DNA of 9,364 nt from CAXTTV01 sp964247295. Lineage in GTDB: Bacteria > Chloroflexota > Ktedonobacteria > Ktedonobacterales > Ktedonobacteraceae. A program made the position numbers and the translations under genes. The stretch covers positions 1 to 9,364 of the forward strand of contig CAXTTV010000193.1 in assembly GCA_964247295.1 (NCBI GenBank), read 5' to 3'. Numbering within the stretch: position 1 is the stretch's first letter; the number at the start of each line of letters is the position of its first letter. The notes under the pieces were generated by a model, which worked only from the letters and a program-made list of their open reading frames with translations, ran no database searches and was not told the DNA's origin. Below, piece after piece: positions 1-6,723 of this stretch.

Positions 1-98
1 ACGTACACGGGTTCTCTGCTCACCAACTGACTCCGCAAAAAAATGAACTGCACCCAATCGAGGTTCTCAAGCCATCTCAGGTGAGCTACATCCCTATT

Positions 99-1718
99 CT
101 AGCTCTTAGAACAGGATGTCTCAAGCTGCCGCTGCAAGAATGTCTGCAATCGCCCCCGATAGTCGAGCATCTGCTGCCGGGTAAATCTGTCAGGGACGTT
201 GCTTGAGATCAGCAGGGTGTGCTGATCTGGCAACCAGTTGTTCTCCAGGTTCTCCGGTATGTGGTGCTCGGCTAACAACTGCCCTCTCTGATACAGGCGG
301 ATGACCGGGTGCAGGTATACGTCTCGGGAAGCCATCGCGGGATCGGGATCTCGGATGACGTTGAAGGGATTGCCTCTGACCTCTCCATAATCCAGGATGA
401 TAATATAGTAGCCACTCTCTTGATTGGATAAGCTGGCGTGTGCGTAATCTACAGGCATATTCTCATAATAACAAAGATCTTTTTCGGGCGCGGCATCGAC
501 AAGTAGATCACAGAGAAAACCGGGCTGTAAAAACAGGGCGGCCGAGGCGCTAACCCTCTTGAGGATCTGATCCGCGATGTCTTCAGCCTTTCGAGAAATC
601 TCCCGATACGGTAGCGGCTGATCCTCGTATTTATGATCCAGCAACCGACTGAGAAACCCAATGTTGAAGCGGAACCCATGGATTACATTGGACATGGTTT
701 TTTGAAAGTCCCGCGCCTGCATCAAAGTCCCAGCAAAATAAAGATCAGGGACATTCACCGCTTCCCACTCTTCGGTCATGGCCGGTAGCTTTCCATTATA
801 GATAAGCTCTGGTCGGCAATCTTCATCGAAAATAGAGGCATCAAAGCGAAAGCCGGTACAAAGCAAGACACGATCATAGGCCAGCTCCATCTTCTGCCCA
901 CCGGCGTTGGTATAGTCGATCAGGGCAATAATCCCTTCGGGTCGCTGCTCTAACTTCTCTACACGGGCATTCAGAATCGAGTTCTGACCCTTGAGAAAAT
1001 AGGTATCCAGAAATTCGGTATTGATCGAGCGGACGTGTCCCATAAAATGGGTCTCCCAGGCCAGCTTGAGGGGGCGCGGGCTGCATATATGGATGATCCG
1101 CGCAGTCGGAATTAAAGCATTGGCGGTCTCAAAGGCTCCATTCCCTTTGCCTATAATCAAGACTCGCTGATCATTATAGTCATCAGGGTTTACAGAAAAG
1201 TGCAGATAATGTTCTCCCAACTCTCTACCAGGTATCGGTGGGGTCGCAGGCTGTTGGGCTATTCCGGTGGCGATAATCAGCCTTTTGCACCGGTACACCT
1301 GTCCCCATTGATCCTGTACAATAAAGTGACCGTCCTTCTTGCTTATTCTGCTGACCCGCGCATTATAGCGAATCGAGAGCTGATAGTGCTCCGCGAAATC
1401 TACAAGATAGCGTTTATAATCGCTGATCTGAGGAAAATACTGCGAACTATAGTGGTTCATCTGAAGGTTGGAATCATCGCACAGCAACGAGTTCCAGTCA
1501 TAGCGCAATCGCGTCTCTGGATCAGTATAGCCAGTATACCGCTTGTTGATTGAGATCATCTGACCATGCCGGGGCAATCTCTCATAAAAGACGCCCGCGC
1601 TTTTGCTCGCCTCAAGAATTAGATAATCACGGCCCTTACATTTTAAGAAATACCCCAGTTGCAGTCCTGCCGGACCTGCTCCAATGATTAGATAATCATG
1701 CACTGATAGCTCTGACAT
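99..1718 (-). CDS. FAD/NAD(P)H-dependent oxidoreductase, flavin-monooxygenase / FOXRED2-like
   Basis: Probable soluble flavoprotein that binds FAD and NAD(P)H and oxidises or hydroxylates an unknown small molecule. Seen: an N-terminal Rossmann motif GAGPAG at residues 13-18 for FAD; an ATG-type motif (IIATG) near residue 150; and a second dinucleotide fold with GKGNGA at 190-195 for NAD(P)H. A C-terminal extension of about 150 residues carries a segment LHPVIRLYQRG that recalls the C-terminal module of FOXRED2-type proteins. I do not see the Baeyer-Villiger fingerprint FxGxxxHxxxW. Start choice: the frame is open to an ATG at 1745, but the ATG at 1718 has GAGGAG six bases upstream (plus-strand 1725-1730), whereas the 1745 ATG has no Shine-Dalgarno. 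The preferred protein is therefore 539 residues. It is transcribed divergently from the ligase/SDR/isomerase genes, so it may share their role. The superfamily call is firm; the substrate is unknown. Confidence 0.88.
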   Translation of the reverse strand: MSELSVHDYLIIGAGPAGLQLGYFLKCKGRDYLILEASKSAGVFYERLPRHGQMISINKRYTGYTDPETRLRYDWNSLLCDDSNLQMNHYSSQYFPQISDYKRYLVDFAEHYQLSIRYNARVSRISKKDGHFIVQDQWGQVYRCKRLIIATGIAQQPATPPIPGRELGEHYLHFSVNPDDYNDQRVLIIGKGNGAFETANALIPTARIIHICSPRPLKLAWETHFMGHVRSINTEFLDTYFLKGQNSILNARVEKLEQRPEGIIALIDYTNAGGQKMELAYDRVLLCTGFRFDASIFDEDCRPELIYNGKLPAMTEEWEAVNVPDLYFAGTLMQARDFQKTMSNVIHGFRFNIGFLSRLLDHKYEDQPLPYREISRKAEDIADQILKRVSASAALFLQPGFLCDLLVDAAPEKDLCYYENMPVDYAHASLSNQESGYYIIILDYGEVRGNPFNVIRDPDPAMASRDVYLHPVIRLYQRGQLLAEHHIPENLENNWLPDQHTLLISSNVPDRFTRQQMLDYRGRLQTFLQRQLETSCSKS

Positions 1719-1724
1719 CCTCTT

Positions 1725-1730
1725 CTCCTC
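1725..1730 (-). promoter_or_regulatory. Ribosome binding site deciding the flavoprotein start
   Basis: On the minus strand this reads GAGGAG, six bases before the ATG at 1718. It favours a start at MSELSV over the longer reading that begins at 1745, whose extra residues (ELLEEKR) are simply the translated ribosome binding site. Confidence 0.75.
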
Positions 1731-1824
1731 AAGCAGCTCATTCACAACCGATTGACGATCTATGATTTCCTTTCCTGAATATCAAATTCCTGTTTTTACG
1801 CGCTGAATCTGCTAACGTTATCTA

Positions 1825-1852
1825 TTGTCAAACATCTAAATAAGTGTATCAT
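1825..1852 (+). promoter_or_regulatory. Sigma70-type promoter for the ligase/SDR/isomerase operon
   Basis: TTGTCA at 1825-1830 (5 of 6 to the -35 consensus) is followed after 16 bases by TATCAT at 1847-1852 (5 of 6 to the -10 consensus). Transcription would start near 1859, about 53 bases before the ATG at 1912. The -35 hexamer overlaps a perfect TTGACA on the opposite strand (1831-1826), which lies in the right direction for the divergent flavoprotein gene. No good -10 follows that one at 16-18 bases, so a mirrored promoter is only a possibility. Confidence 0.6.
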
Positions 1853-1911
1853 GTAATAATAAGCATTTGAATGGTGCAAGTGGATCTCAAATCAAAGGGA
1901 GCGTAGATATA

Positions 1912-1998
1912 ATGAGACGATACCCAGAGATTCTTGAGAGGGCTCACGATCTCTTTCGTACCAGTTTTCACACACATGATCATCAGAATACCTGGTAG
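1912..1998 (+). CDS. 28-codon open frame: probable out-of-frame N-terminus of the GCS2-type ligase
   Basis: An ATG at 1912 has a strong ribosome binding site, AAAGGGAG at 1894-1901, ten bases upstream. It opens a frame of 28 codons ending in TAG at 1996-1998. The peptide starts MRRYPEILERAHDLFRTSFH, is rich in His (HTHDH) and ends in NTW. In the ligase frame the sequence stays open from just after a TGA at 1977-1979 and reads SSEYLVVTADGQ straight into the ATG at 2016. EYLVVxADGxxVxP is what I would expect near the N-terminus of a GCS2-family ligase. A one-base deletion between about 1978 and 1996 would therefore join this ORF to the ligase in one protein of about 460 residues. Alternatives are a genuine short leader peptide translated ahead of the ligase, or a small peptide product. 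I favour the broken N-terminus. Confidence 0.55.
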   Translation: MRRYPEILERAHDLFRTSFHTHDHQNTW

Positions 1999-2015
1999 TA
2001 ACGGCAGATGGTCAG

Positions 2016-3296
2016 ATGGTCAGGCCAGAAGTAATAGAAGATATATGGCGACAATTAAACCTTTGTGGATGGCAAACTCAGAAGGATGAAGTTACAGGAA
2101 AAGTCGTTGGGGCAACTCGCCCACGAGAGGATATTCATAAAAGCTATAACCTGGATGTGATTACCACTGAATGCGGATACTCGACAATAGAGATTGCTCA
2201 GGCCCCCGCTCCTTCATTAATGGAGGCTGAACGCTATCTACAAAAGCTTATCGCCTCTCTTACAACAATTCTAGAACAACATCGGGCATATCTGATTGGC
2301 TATGGGGTCCAGCCTCGTGCCGCTCCCAGCCACAGCTATCAAGCTCCCAAAGGCAGATACGAGCTGCTCTACCAGATCTGGCGCGATGAGCACCCTCACA
2401 GTTCTGGCACACGTAGCCCCGACCTCCACTGCCTGAATGCCGCTACTCAGGCCCAGATTGAGGTTACCGCTGAGGAGGCGATCCCCGCTTTAAATGCCCT
2501 CAATGCTACTTCTGGCTTGCGGATCGCTCTGCTGGCAAACTCACCAATCTGGTCAGGTAAACGATCAGATTACAAAGCCATCCGCCAGATTTTCTGGAAC
2601 TGGTGCTGGCCTGAACGCCGTCAGCAGTTCGGCATCCCCATCACATTTCAGAACCTTGATCACTATCTGGAACACCTTTTCGATTTTCGCGGTCTGGCTG
2701 CGCGGCGCAACGGTCAGGTGTACTGGATCGACAATCATCAATCTTTTCGTCAGCTCTACCTTACAGGAAGCATACAAGGAAGGCTCCTGGATGGGGAAGA
2801 GATTGTAATCGAGCCTGAAGTCCAGACCGATATCGGGCTCCAATCAAGCTTTGCATGGTTTGACGCTCGCCTCCAGCCACTTTATGGCACTATTGAGGAT
2901 CGCATCGCCTGCCAACAACCTCCTCAGGAACATCTCTGTGCCAGCGCTCTAACCCTTGGCCTTGTCGAGAACGCCAGGCCATTAATAGAGATGGCAAATC
3001 AACTTTCTTTAGATCAATGGCGAGAGATCCGCAACCTCGCCTGCATCCATGGCCTGAGCTTTCAGTATCCAGGTGTTGATAGCCGCGCTCTGGTGAGCAA
3101 AATTGTAGAGATTGCCCGGCAGGGATTGCGAATGCGTGGCCTGGGAGAAGAGATTTATCTTTCTCCACTCGATAGGCGACTGGAAAGTGGGCAGGGGCCT
3201 GCCGATCAGGCGATTGCGATCTTCAATCAAGAGGGGATCACGGGATTGATCAGGGCCCGAGATATGCGTCACTGGTCCCCAACCTCTGGTTTATAA
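2016..3296 (+). CDS. GCS2-type carboxylate-amine ligase (glutamate-cysteine ligase family), probably frameshifted at its N-terminus
   Basis: Members of this ATP-dependent family form an amide between a glutamate-type carboxylate and an amine such as cysteine. Seen in this 426-residue frame: TTECGYSTIEIAQAP at residues 50-64 with E52 and E59, which matches the family's acidic substrate/metal strand (commonly LEPGGQFELSGAP); ANSPIWSG at 174-181; and EDRIACQQPP at 294-303, matching ExRxxDxQP but with Cys where Asp is common. The ATG at 2016 has no convincing ribosome binding site and the usual N-terminal GxExE strand is absent, so 2016 is unlikely to be the natural start. The reading frame continues upstream as SSEYLVVTADGQ to a stop at 1977, and the good start lies at 1912 in another frame. 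It is the first gene of the operon, 49 bases before the SDR. The family is fairly sure; substrate and activity are not. Confidence 0.8.
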   Translation: MVRPEVIEDIWRQLNLCGWQTQKDEVTGKVVGATRPREDIHKSYNLDVITTECGYSTIEIAQAPAPSLMEAERYLQKLIASLTTILEQHRAYLIGYGVQPRAAPSHSYQAPKGRYELLYQIWRDEHPHSSGTRSPDLHCLNAATQAQIEVTAEEAIPALNALNATSGLRIALLANSPIWSGKRSDYKAIRQIFWNWCWPERRQQFGIPITFQNLDHYLEHLFDFRGLAARRNGQVYWIDNHQSFRQLYLTGSIQGRLLDGEEIVIEPEVQTDIGLQSSFAWFDARLQPLYGTIEDRIACQQPPQEHLCASALTLGLVENARPLIEMANQLSLDQWREIRNLACIHGLSFQYPGVDSRALVSKIVEIARQGLRMRGLGEEIYLSPLDRRLESGQGPADQAIAIFNQEGITGLIRARDMRHWSPTSGL

Positions 3297-3345
3297 TAAG
3301 ATATACAGGAACAAAAGGAAGTAGAACAGAAAGGCCCACATCATC

Positions 3346-4186
3346 ATGGACGCCCAGCAGAAAAATCCTGGCTCGCTTTTCTCTATTCAAGATCAGACGG
3401 CGATTGTCACGGGCGGGAGCGGGGGACTGGGTCTGGAGTTCTCCCTGACCCTGGCCCGAGCGGGGGCACGGGTGGCGATCCTCAGCCAGCACCAGAATTC
3501 AGCCGATCGCGCGGTTGCATCTCTTAAAGCTGAAGGATTTGAGGCCCTGGGATTGGCCTGCGACGTTCAGGATAAAACCTTGCTTGTCGAGGCCGCTCAA
3601 AAAGATTGAGGAGCGGCTGGGCCCTGCGGACATCCTGGTCAATGCGGCGGGCGGCAACCATCCACAGGCGACGATTTCACCTGATCTCTCGTTCTTTGAC
3701 CTGGACGCCTCAGCCTTTGAACAGGTCACACATTTAAACCTTCAGGGGACATTGTTAAGCTGTCAGGTCTTTGGTAGGGGAATGGCCGGGCGTGGCTCCG
3801 GTTGCATTGTCAATATCGCCTCGATGAGCGCGCTTCGCCCTCTGACGCGCGTGGTGGCCTATAGCGCGGCCAAAGCCGCTGTTACCAACTTTACGCAGTG
3901 GCTGGCGGTCCATCTGGCTCAGGAATACAGCCCCCGAATCCGCGTGAATGCCCTGGCTCCCGGCTTCTTTCTCACGGAACAGAACCGCTTCCTGCTCACT
4001 GATCCCAATACCAATACGCTCACTACTCGTGGTCAGGCAATTATAGATCATACCCCGGCAGGCCGGCTGGGCACTCCTGAGGAGCTTGCGGGGACCCTGC
4101 TCTGGCTGGTCAGTCCAGCCTCGGCCTTTGTGACTGGAACAATAATCCCGGTCGATGGTGGGTTCTCGGCCTTTAGTGGCGTGTAG
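3346..4186 (+). pseudogene. SDR oxidoreductase, D-mannonate oxidoreductase type, split by a +1 frameshift
   Basis: This would be an NAD(P)-dependent short-chain dehydrogenase. The C-terminal motif VDGGFSAFSGV and the ILVNAAGGNHP strand are typical of the subfamily that interconverts D-fructuronate and D-mannonate. The first frame (3346-3609, 87 codons) holds the cofactor motif TGGSGGLG at residues 22-29 and ends at TGA 3607-3609. The rest is open in the next frame to TAG at 4184-4186. Removing one A from the five-A run at 3599-3603 joins them seamlessly (EAAQ-KIEERLGPADILVN) into 279 residues, the normal family length. The repaired protein has the full catalytic set: N131, S159, Y172 and K176 (YSAAK). 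The start has AAAGG at 3330-3334, eleven bases upstream. The intact catalytic residues suggest either very recent loss or a base-calling error. It lies 14 bases before the isomerase-like gene's start codon. Confidence 0.88.
3599..3603 (+). other. Frameshift site in the SDR gene (run of five A's)
   Basis: The context is GCT CAA AAA GAT TGA in the first frame and CTC AAA AAG ATT GAG in the second. One extra A explains the break exactly. The stop follows only one codon after the run, so little foreign sequence is read. Confidence 0.85.
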
Positions 4187-4200
4187 AAAGGTTGGAGATC

Positions 4201-6027
4201 ATGGAATGTACAGAGGTGCTACAACGGATCAAGCAGGAGGATGCCATTGGTCAGCTTCGCCGCCGCGAGGGTCGAATGGCCGAACTGAGTGGCGAGAATG
4301 GGGAAGTCAAGCTGGAATGGGTTGAGGGGATCGCTCGCCTGCTGGCCTCACCCTATCGACTGGCAATGCTGGAAAATGAAGGGAGAGATCTTTGGGGACG
4401 CGGCGTGCGCAAGATTATCTGGGCAGGAATGGGCGGCTCCATCATGGCGGTTCGGACACTAATTGAGATGGACTACTGCAATGATCCCAACGGCCTGGAA
4501 ATCCTTCCATTGGACAGTACCGATCCCGCCGCGCTTAACCAGATCCTCTCCCGGCTCTCGACCTCTAAAAAGATAGAGCTACCTCCCTCAAATCTAGCAA
4601 TCAGGCCAGAGTGGCTCGCAACGATCCTGGCCGATGTAATGATGATTGGGGTCTCGATGGGGATGACCTCGGAGGAACCAATCACCCACCTGGAATGGTT
4701 CGCCGGGCTTCTCGATCTGACTGAGCTTCCCACCCCCGAGCATATGCTGGTGATGACTCTCCCAGGCTCCTACCTGGATGATTTCGCGAACAGGCATGGC
4801 ATTCCCACGCGATCACTGCAACCGGATGGTGGGACGGGGACCGGTGGAAGGATGAGCGCACCCACTACCCGCGTCTTCCTGCTCCCTGTCTCACTCTATC
4901 TTGCCTCGATAGGAGCCTCCTCCGGTACTCTTCAATCCATATTACAAGAAGCCTGGCAACAACATCAATTAGAACTGGCGACCACCAATCCAGATCAGCA
5001 TCCCTTTGTGCAATTGGCCGCAAAGATGGTAGCCAGCAGCAGTAACGGGATCTGTCGTCTGCTCATCTCACTACCGGAGGATTGGCGGGGCCTGCTCCCC
5101 TGGATTGAGCAGTTAATGGAAGAAAGCCTGGGCAAAGGCGGGAAAGGAATCATCGTCTTCGGAGACCAAAAGCTCAATTTTCAGGCTCCCACCTATGTGG
5201 ATCAAGATCTACTCCACCTCCACGTCACAACCACCCTCCAGCATTCTACCAATGAGCAAAAACCCCACCTTACAGCCATCAATCAACAGCCTGTTAACGA
5301 TCGCGAATATATGCTTCAACTATCAAATTCGACTATAGGAAATCCGATTGCTCGCTTGAGTACATTGGCGGCCAGCTTTCTGGATTGGCAGCTTAGCATG
5401 GCGCTCTACGGATATCTTCAGGGAATCCAGTTTGCTGGTCAGGATGCGGTAGAGAAATATAAGGCCAGAGCCCGCAAGCTGCGTGAGATCGGGGACCCGT
5501 TGCAAGAGATCGCCTTCTGGGAAGCAATAACCACCCAGGGACGGATCAGATTGCTGGAACCTCCCCATCTTGGGCTTACAGGTAAAACACCCACCGCCCG
5601 ACTGGCTCAACAGATTCAGAAAAGTAGAGCAGGTCATCACCTGAGTTATATAGATATTACCTTCAATGGCGTCCTTCCTGCTCCTATTCATAACCTATTT
5701 AGGGATATCAAGCATACAATCAATCAGAAATTGGGATTACCAATCAAGGTTCGGACCGCTCCCGCTGATTATCACTCCACAGAGCAGAGCGAGATGGACG
5801 GTCCTGAAAACCTGATCAGCCTGAGAATACTTCTGCTCCAGCACGAAACCATTCGGGTGGGGACCTATGATGATACCTTTCTGCTGGCTCAGGGGATCAG
5901 CACGTGGCAGGCCATGCTAGAGCAGGGACGACTTTGCTTTTTGCTCCTGATAGACGGCTCTGAGCAGCAAGCCATCACGGGTCTAACAAACTTTTTAAAT
6001 GAGCTCAAAACAACTCTCACCATCTAA
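4201..6027 (+). CDS. Divergent phosphoglucose-isomerase-like protein (isomerase half of transaldolase/isomerase fusions, stand-alone)
   Basis: This is a 608-residue cytoplasmic protein with a double SIS-type sugar-isomerase fold. Landmarks in order are GMGGS at residues 76-80, LDSTDPA at 104-110, SMGMTSEEP at 152-160 where the family has SKSGTTxE, GGRMSA with R217, EESLGKGGKG at 307-316, and YHSTEQ with H525. By analogy with phosphoglucose isomerase, R217, E308 (catalytic base) and H525 are kept. The phosphate-binding loop and the residues after H525 (family GQxHKGG) are changed. It may therefore act on another sugar or have lost activity. There is no transaldolase domain before it. Start: the frame extends to a TTG at 4192, but the ATG at 4201 has AAAGG at 4187-4191 nine bases upstream and is preferred. 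It is the third gene of the operon, right after the SDR. The homology is confident; the reaction is not. Confidence 0.8.
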   Translation: MECTEVLQRIKQEDAIGQLRRREGRMAELSGENGEVKLEWVEGIARLLASPYRLAMLENEGRDLWGRGVRKIIWAGMGGSIMAVRTLIEMDYCNDPNGLEILPLDSTDPAALNQILSRLSTSKKIELPPSNLAIRPEWLATILADVMMIGVSMGMTSEEPITHLEWFAGLLDLTELPTPEHMLVMTLPGSYLDDFANRHGIPTRSLQPDGGTGTGGRMSAPTTRVFLLPVSLYLASIGASSGTLQSILQEAWQQHQLELATTNPDQHPFVQLAAKMVASSSNGICRLLISLPEDWRGLLPWIEQLMEESLGKGGKGIIVFGDQKLNFQAPTYVDQDLLHLHVTTTLQHSTNEQKPHLTAINQQPVNDREYMLQLSNSTIGNPIARLSTLAASFLDWQLSMALYGYLQGIQFAGQDAVEKYKARARKLREIGDPLQEIAFWEAITTQGRIRLLEPPHLGLTGKTPTARLAQQIQKSRAGHHLSYIDITFNGVLPAPIHNLFRDIKHTINQKLGLPIKVRTAPADYHSTEQSEMDGPENLISLRILLLQHETIRVGTYDDTFLLAQGISTWQAMLEQGRLCFLLLIDGSEQQAITGLTNFLNELKTTLTI

Positions 6028-6042
6028 TATTCAAGAATATTA
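6025..6042. repeat. Perfect 18-bp palindrome downstream of the isomerase-like gene
   Basis: TAATATTC-AA-GAATATTA is an 8-bp inverted repeat with a 2-base centre. It starts on the isomerase-like gene's TAA stop codon and lies 24 bases upstream of the -35 box of the next operon. It has no following T-run, so a DNA-binding operator or upstream regulatory site is more plausible than a terminator. Confidence 0.55.
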
Positions 6043-6066
6043 ATACACTCTTAATGCAGTAAAAAC

Positions 6067-6095
6067 TTGACAAATTAAAAGGTGTACATTAGACT
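6067..6095 (+). promoter_or_regulatory. Sigma70-type promoter of the M48 peptidase operon
   Basis: A perfect TTGACA at 6067-6072 is followed, after exactly 17 bases, by TAGACT at 6090-6095 (4 of 6). Transcription would start near 6102, which excludes the in-frame GTG at 6082 as the start of the next gene. A small dyad, ATTAG-A-CTAAT (6088-6098), covers the -10 box and could be an operator half of a regulated promoter. Confidence 0.65.
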
Positions 6096-6132
6096 AATAT
6101 CAAAGCAAATACATCAGATAACTTTCCTCGCG

Positions 6133-6723
6133 ATGGATACCCGATACCCAATCATCATCAATCAGGCAACGATCCCCGAATTTATTTCTGCTCAGAGTGA
6201 AATGATGGAGGAAATCATGCCCGATCCAGAGACAAACCAGCTACTGACCAATGTTGCTCACGATATAGTTGCCCAGGCAGAACCAGCCGAACTTCCTCTT
6301 TTCCGGGCGATCAGCACTCAGTATTTTAAAAAGCCGGAGAAGCTTTTTAAACAACAACATTCTAGTGATGACAAGCTAGGCTTCGGGACTGCCGAAGCCA
6401 TTACGATGGCTACACCAGCACTATTGGTAGTGATGAGCCAGCTCACAACGTTTCTGGTGGGTGAGATCAGCAGGTCTATGGCCGAGAAAAGCGCTGAGCT
6501 AATCGCGCAACAGGTCAAAAAGATGTTTAAGCGCTCTCATAAAGATGATCCCACCAATGGAAATCCTCCCATCACCCTGACACAGGAGCAGCTCGCTCAC
6601 ATACGCCAGCAGGCTTATGACAAGTTTATCGAACTCAACCTTTCCCCAGCACGAGCGGCCCGCCTCGCTGATGCCGTCCTGGCAAGCCTGATCGTTCCCT
6701 CTCTACACAAGGAAGTCAGATAA
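6133..6723 (+). CDS. Unrecognised small protein, translationally coupled partner of the M48 peptidase
   Basis: I do not recognise a family. From the ATG at 6133 it is 196 residues. It begins with a polar, acidic region and has one hydrophobic stretch at about 93-112 (ATPALLVVMSQLTTFLVGEI) that could be a membrane or buried helix. A basic segment, QQVKKMFKRSHK, follows. The protein ends in a helical region containing TLTQEQLAHIRQQAYDKF and an Ala-rich SPARAARLADAVLASL. There is no signal peptide. Start choice: the GTG at 6082 lies before the predicted transcript start. The ATG at 6133 has no clear ribosome binding site, whereas an in-frame ATG at 6217 has GGAGG five bases upstream and would give 168 residues. 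The stop overlaps the peptidase start (TAATG), so equal production and direct interaction with the protease are likely. A role as regulator, adaptor or substrate is inference. Confidence 0.7.
   Translation: MDTRYPIIINQATIPEFISAQSEMMEEIMPDPETNQLLTNVAHDIVAQAEPAELPLFRAISTQYFKKPEKLFKQQHSSDDKLGFGTAEAITMATPALLVVMSQLTTFLVGEISRSMAEKSAELIAQQVKKMFKRSHKDDPTNGNPPITLTQEQLAHIRQQAYDKFIELNLSPARAARLADAVLASLIVPSLHKEVR
6207..6211 (+). promoter_or_regulatory. Strong internal ribosome binding site for an alternative start at 6217
   Basis: GGAGG is followed by AAATC and then an in-frame ATG at 6217 (protein starting MPDPETNQLL). It is the best Shine-Dalgarno sequence in this gene and may mark the true start or a second, shorter product. 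Confidence 0.55.

Noticed and set aside
3..209. Plus-strand frame open from the left edge to a TGA at 207-209, possibly the end of an upstream gene
   Set aside because: More than half of it is antisense to the flavoprotein C-terminus and the remaining residues show no recognisable motif; too short to support.
1200..1553. Plus-strand open frame of 117 codons
   Set aside because: Antisense within the well-supported flavoprotein gene, no ribosome binding site and no domain.
3515..3598. Separate gene starting at ATG 3515 in the second SDR frame
   Set aside because: The residues before about 3599 in that frame do not resemble an SDR, whereas the first frame does; this part is a shadow of the first SDR segment.
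4192..4200. TTG start for the isomerase-like gene
   Set aside because: The ATG nine bases downstream has a correctly spaced AAAGG, and TTG is rare.
5323..5691. Minus-strand open frame of 122 codons
   Set aside because: Antisense to the isomerase-like gene, no domain and no ribosome binding context.
6025..6042. Palindrome as a rho-independent terminator
   Set aside because: The stem is AT-only except one pair, the centre is two bases, and no T-run follows.
6082..6084. GTG start giving a 213-residue version of the small partner
   Set aside because: It lies between the -35 and -10 boxes, upstream of the predicted transcript start.
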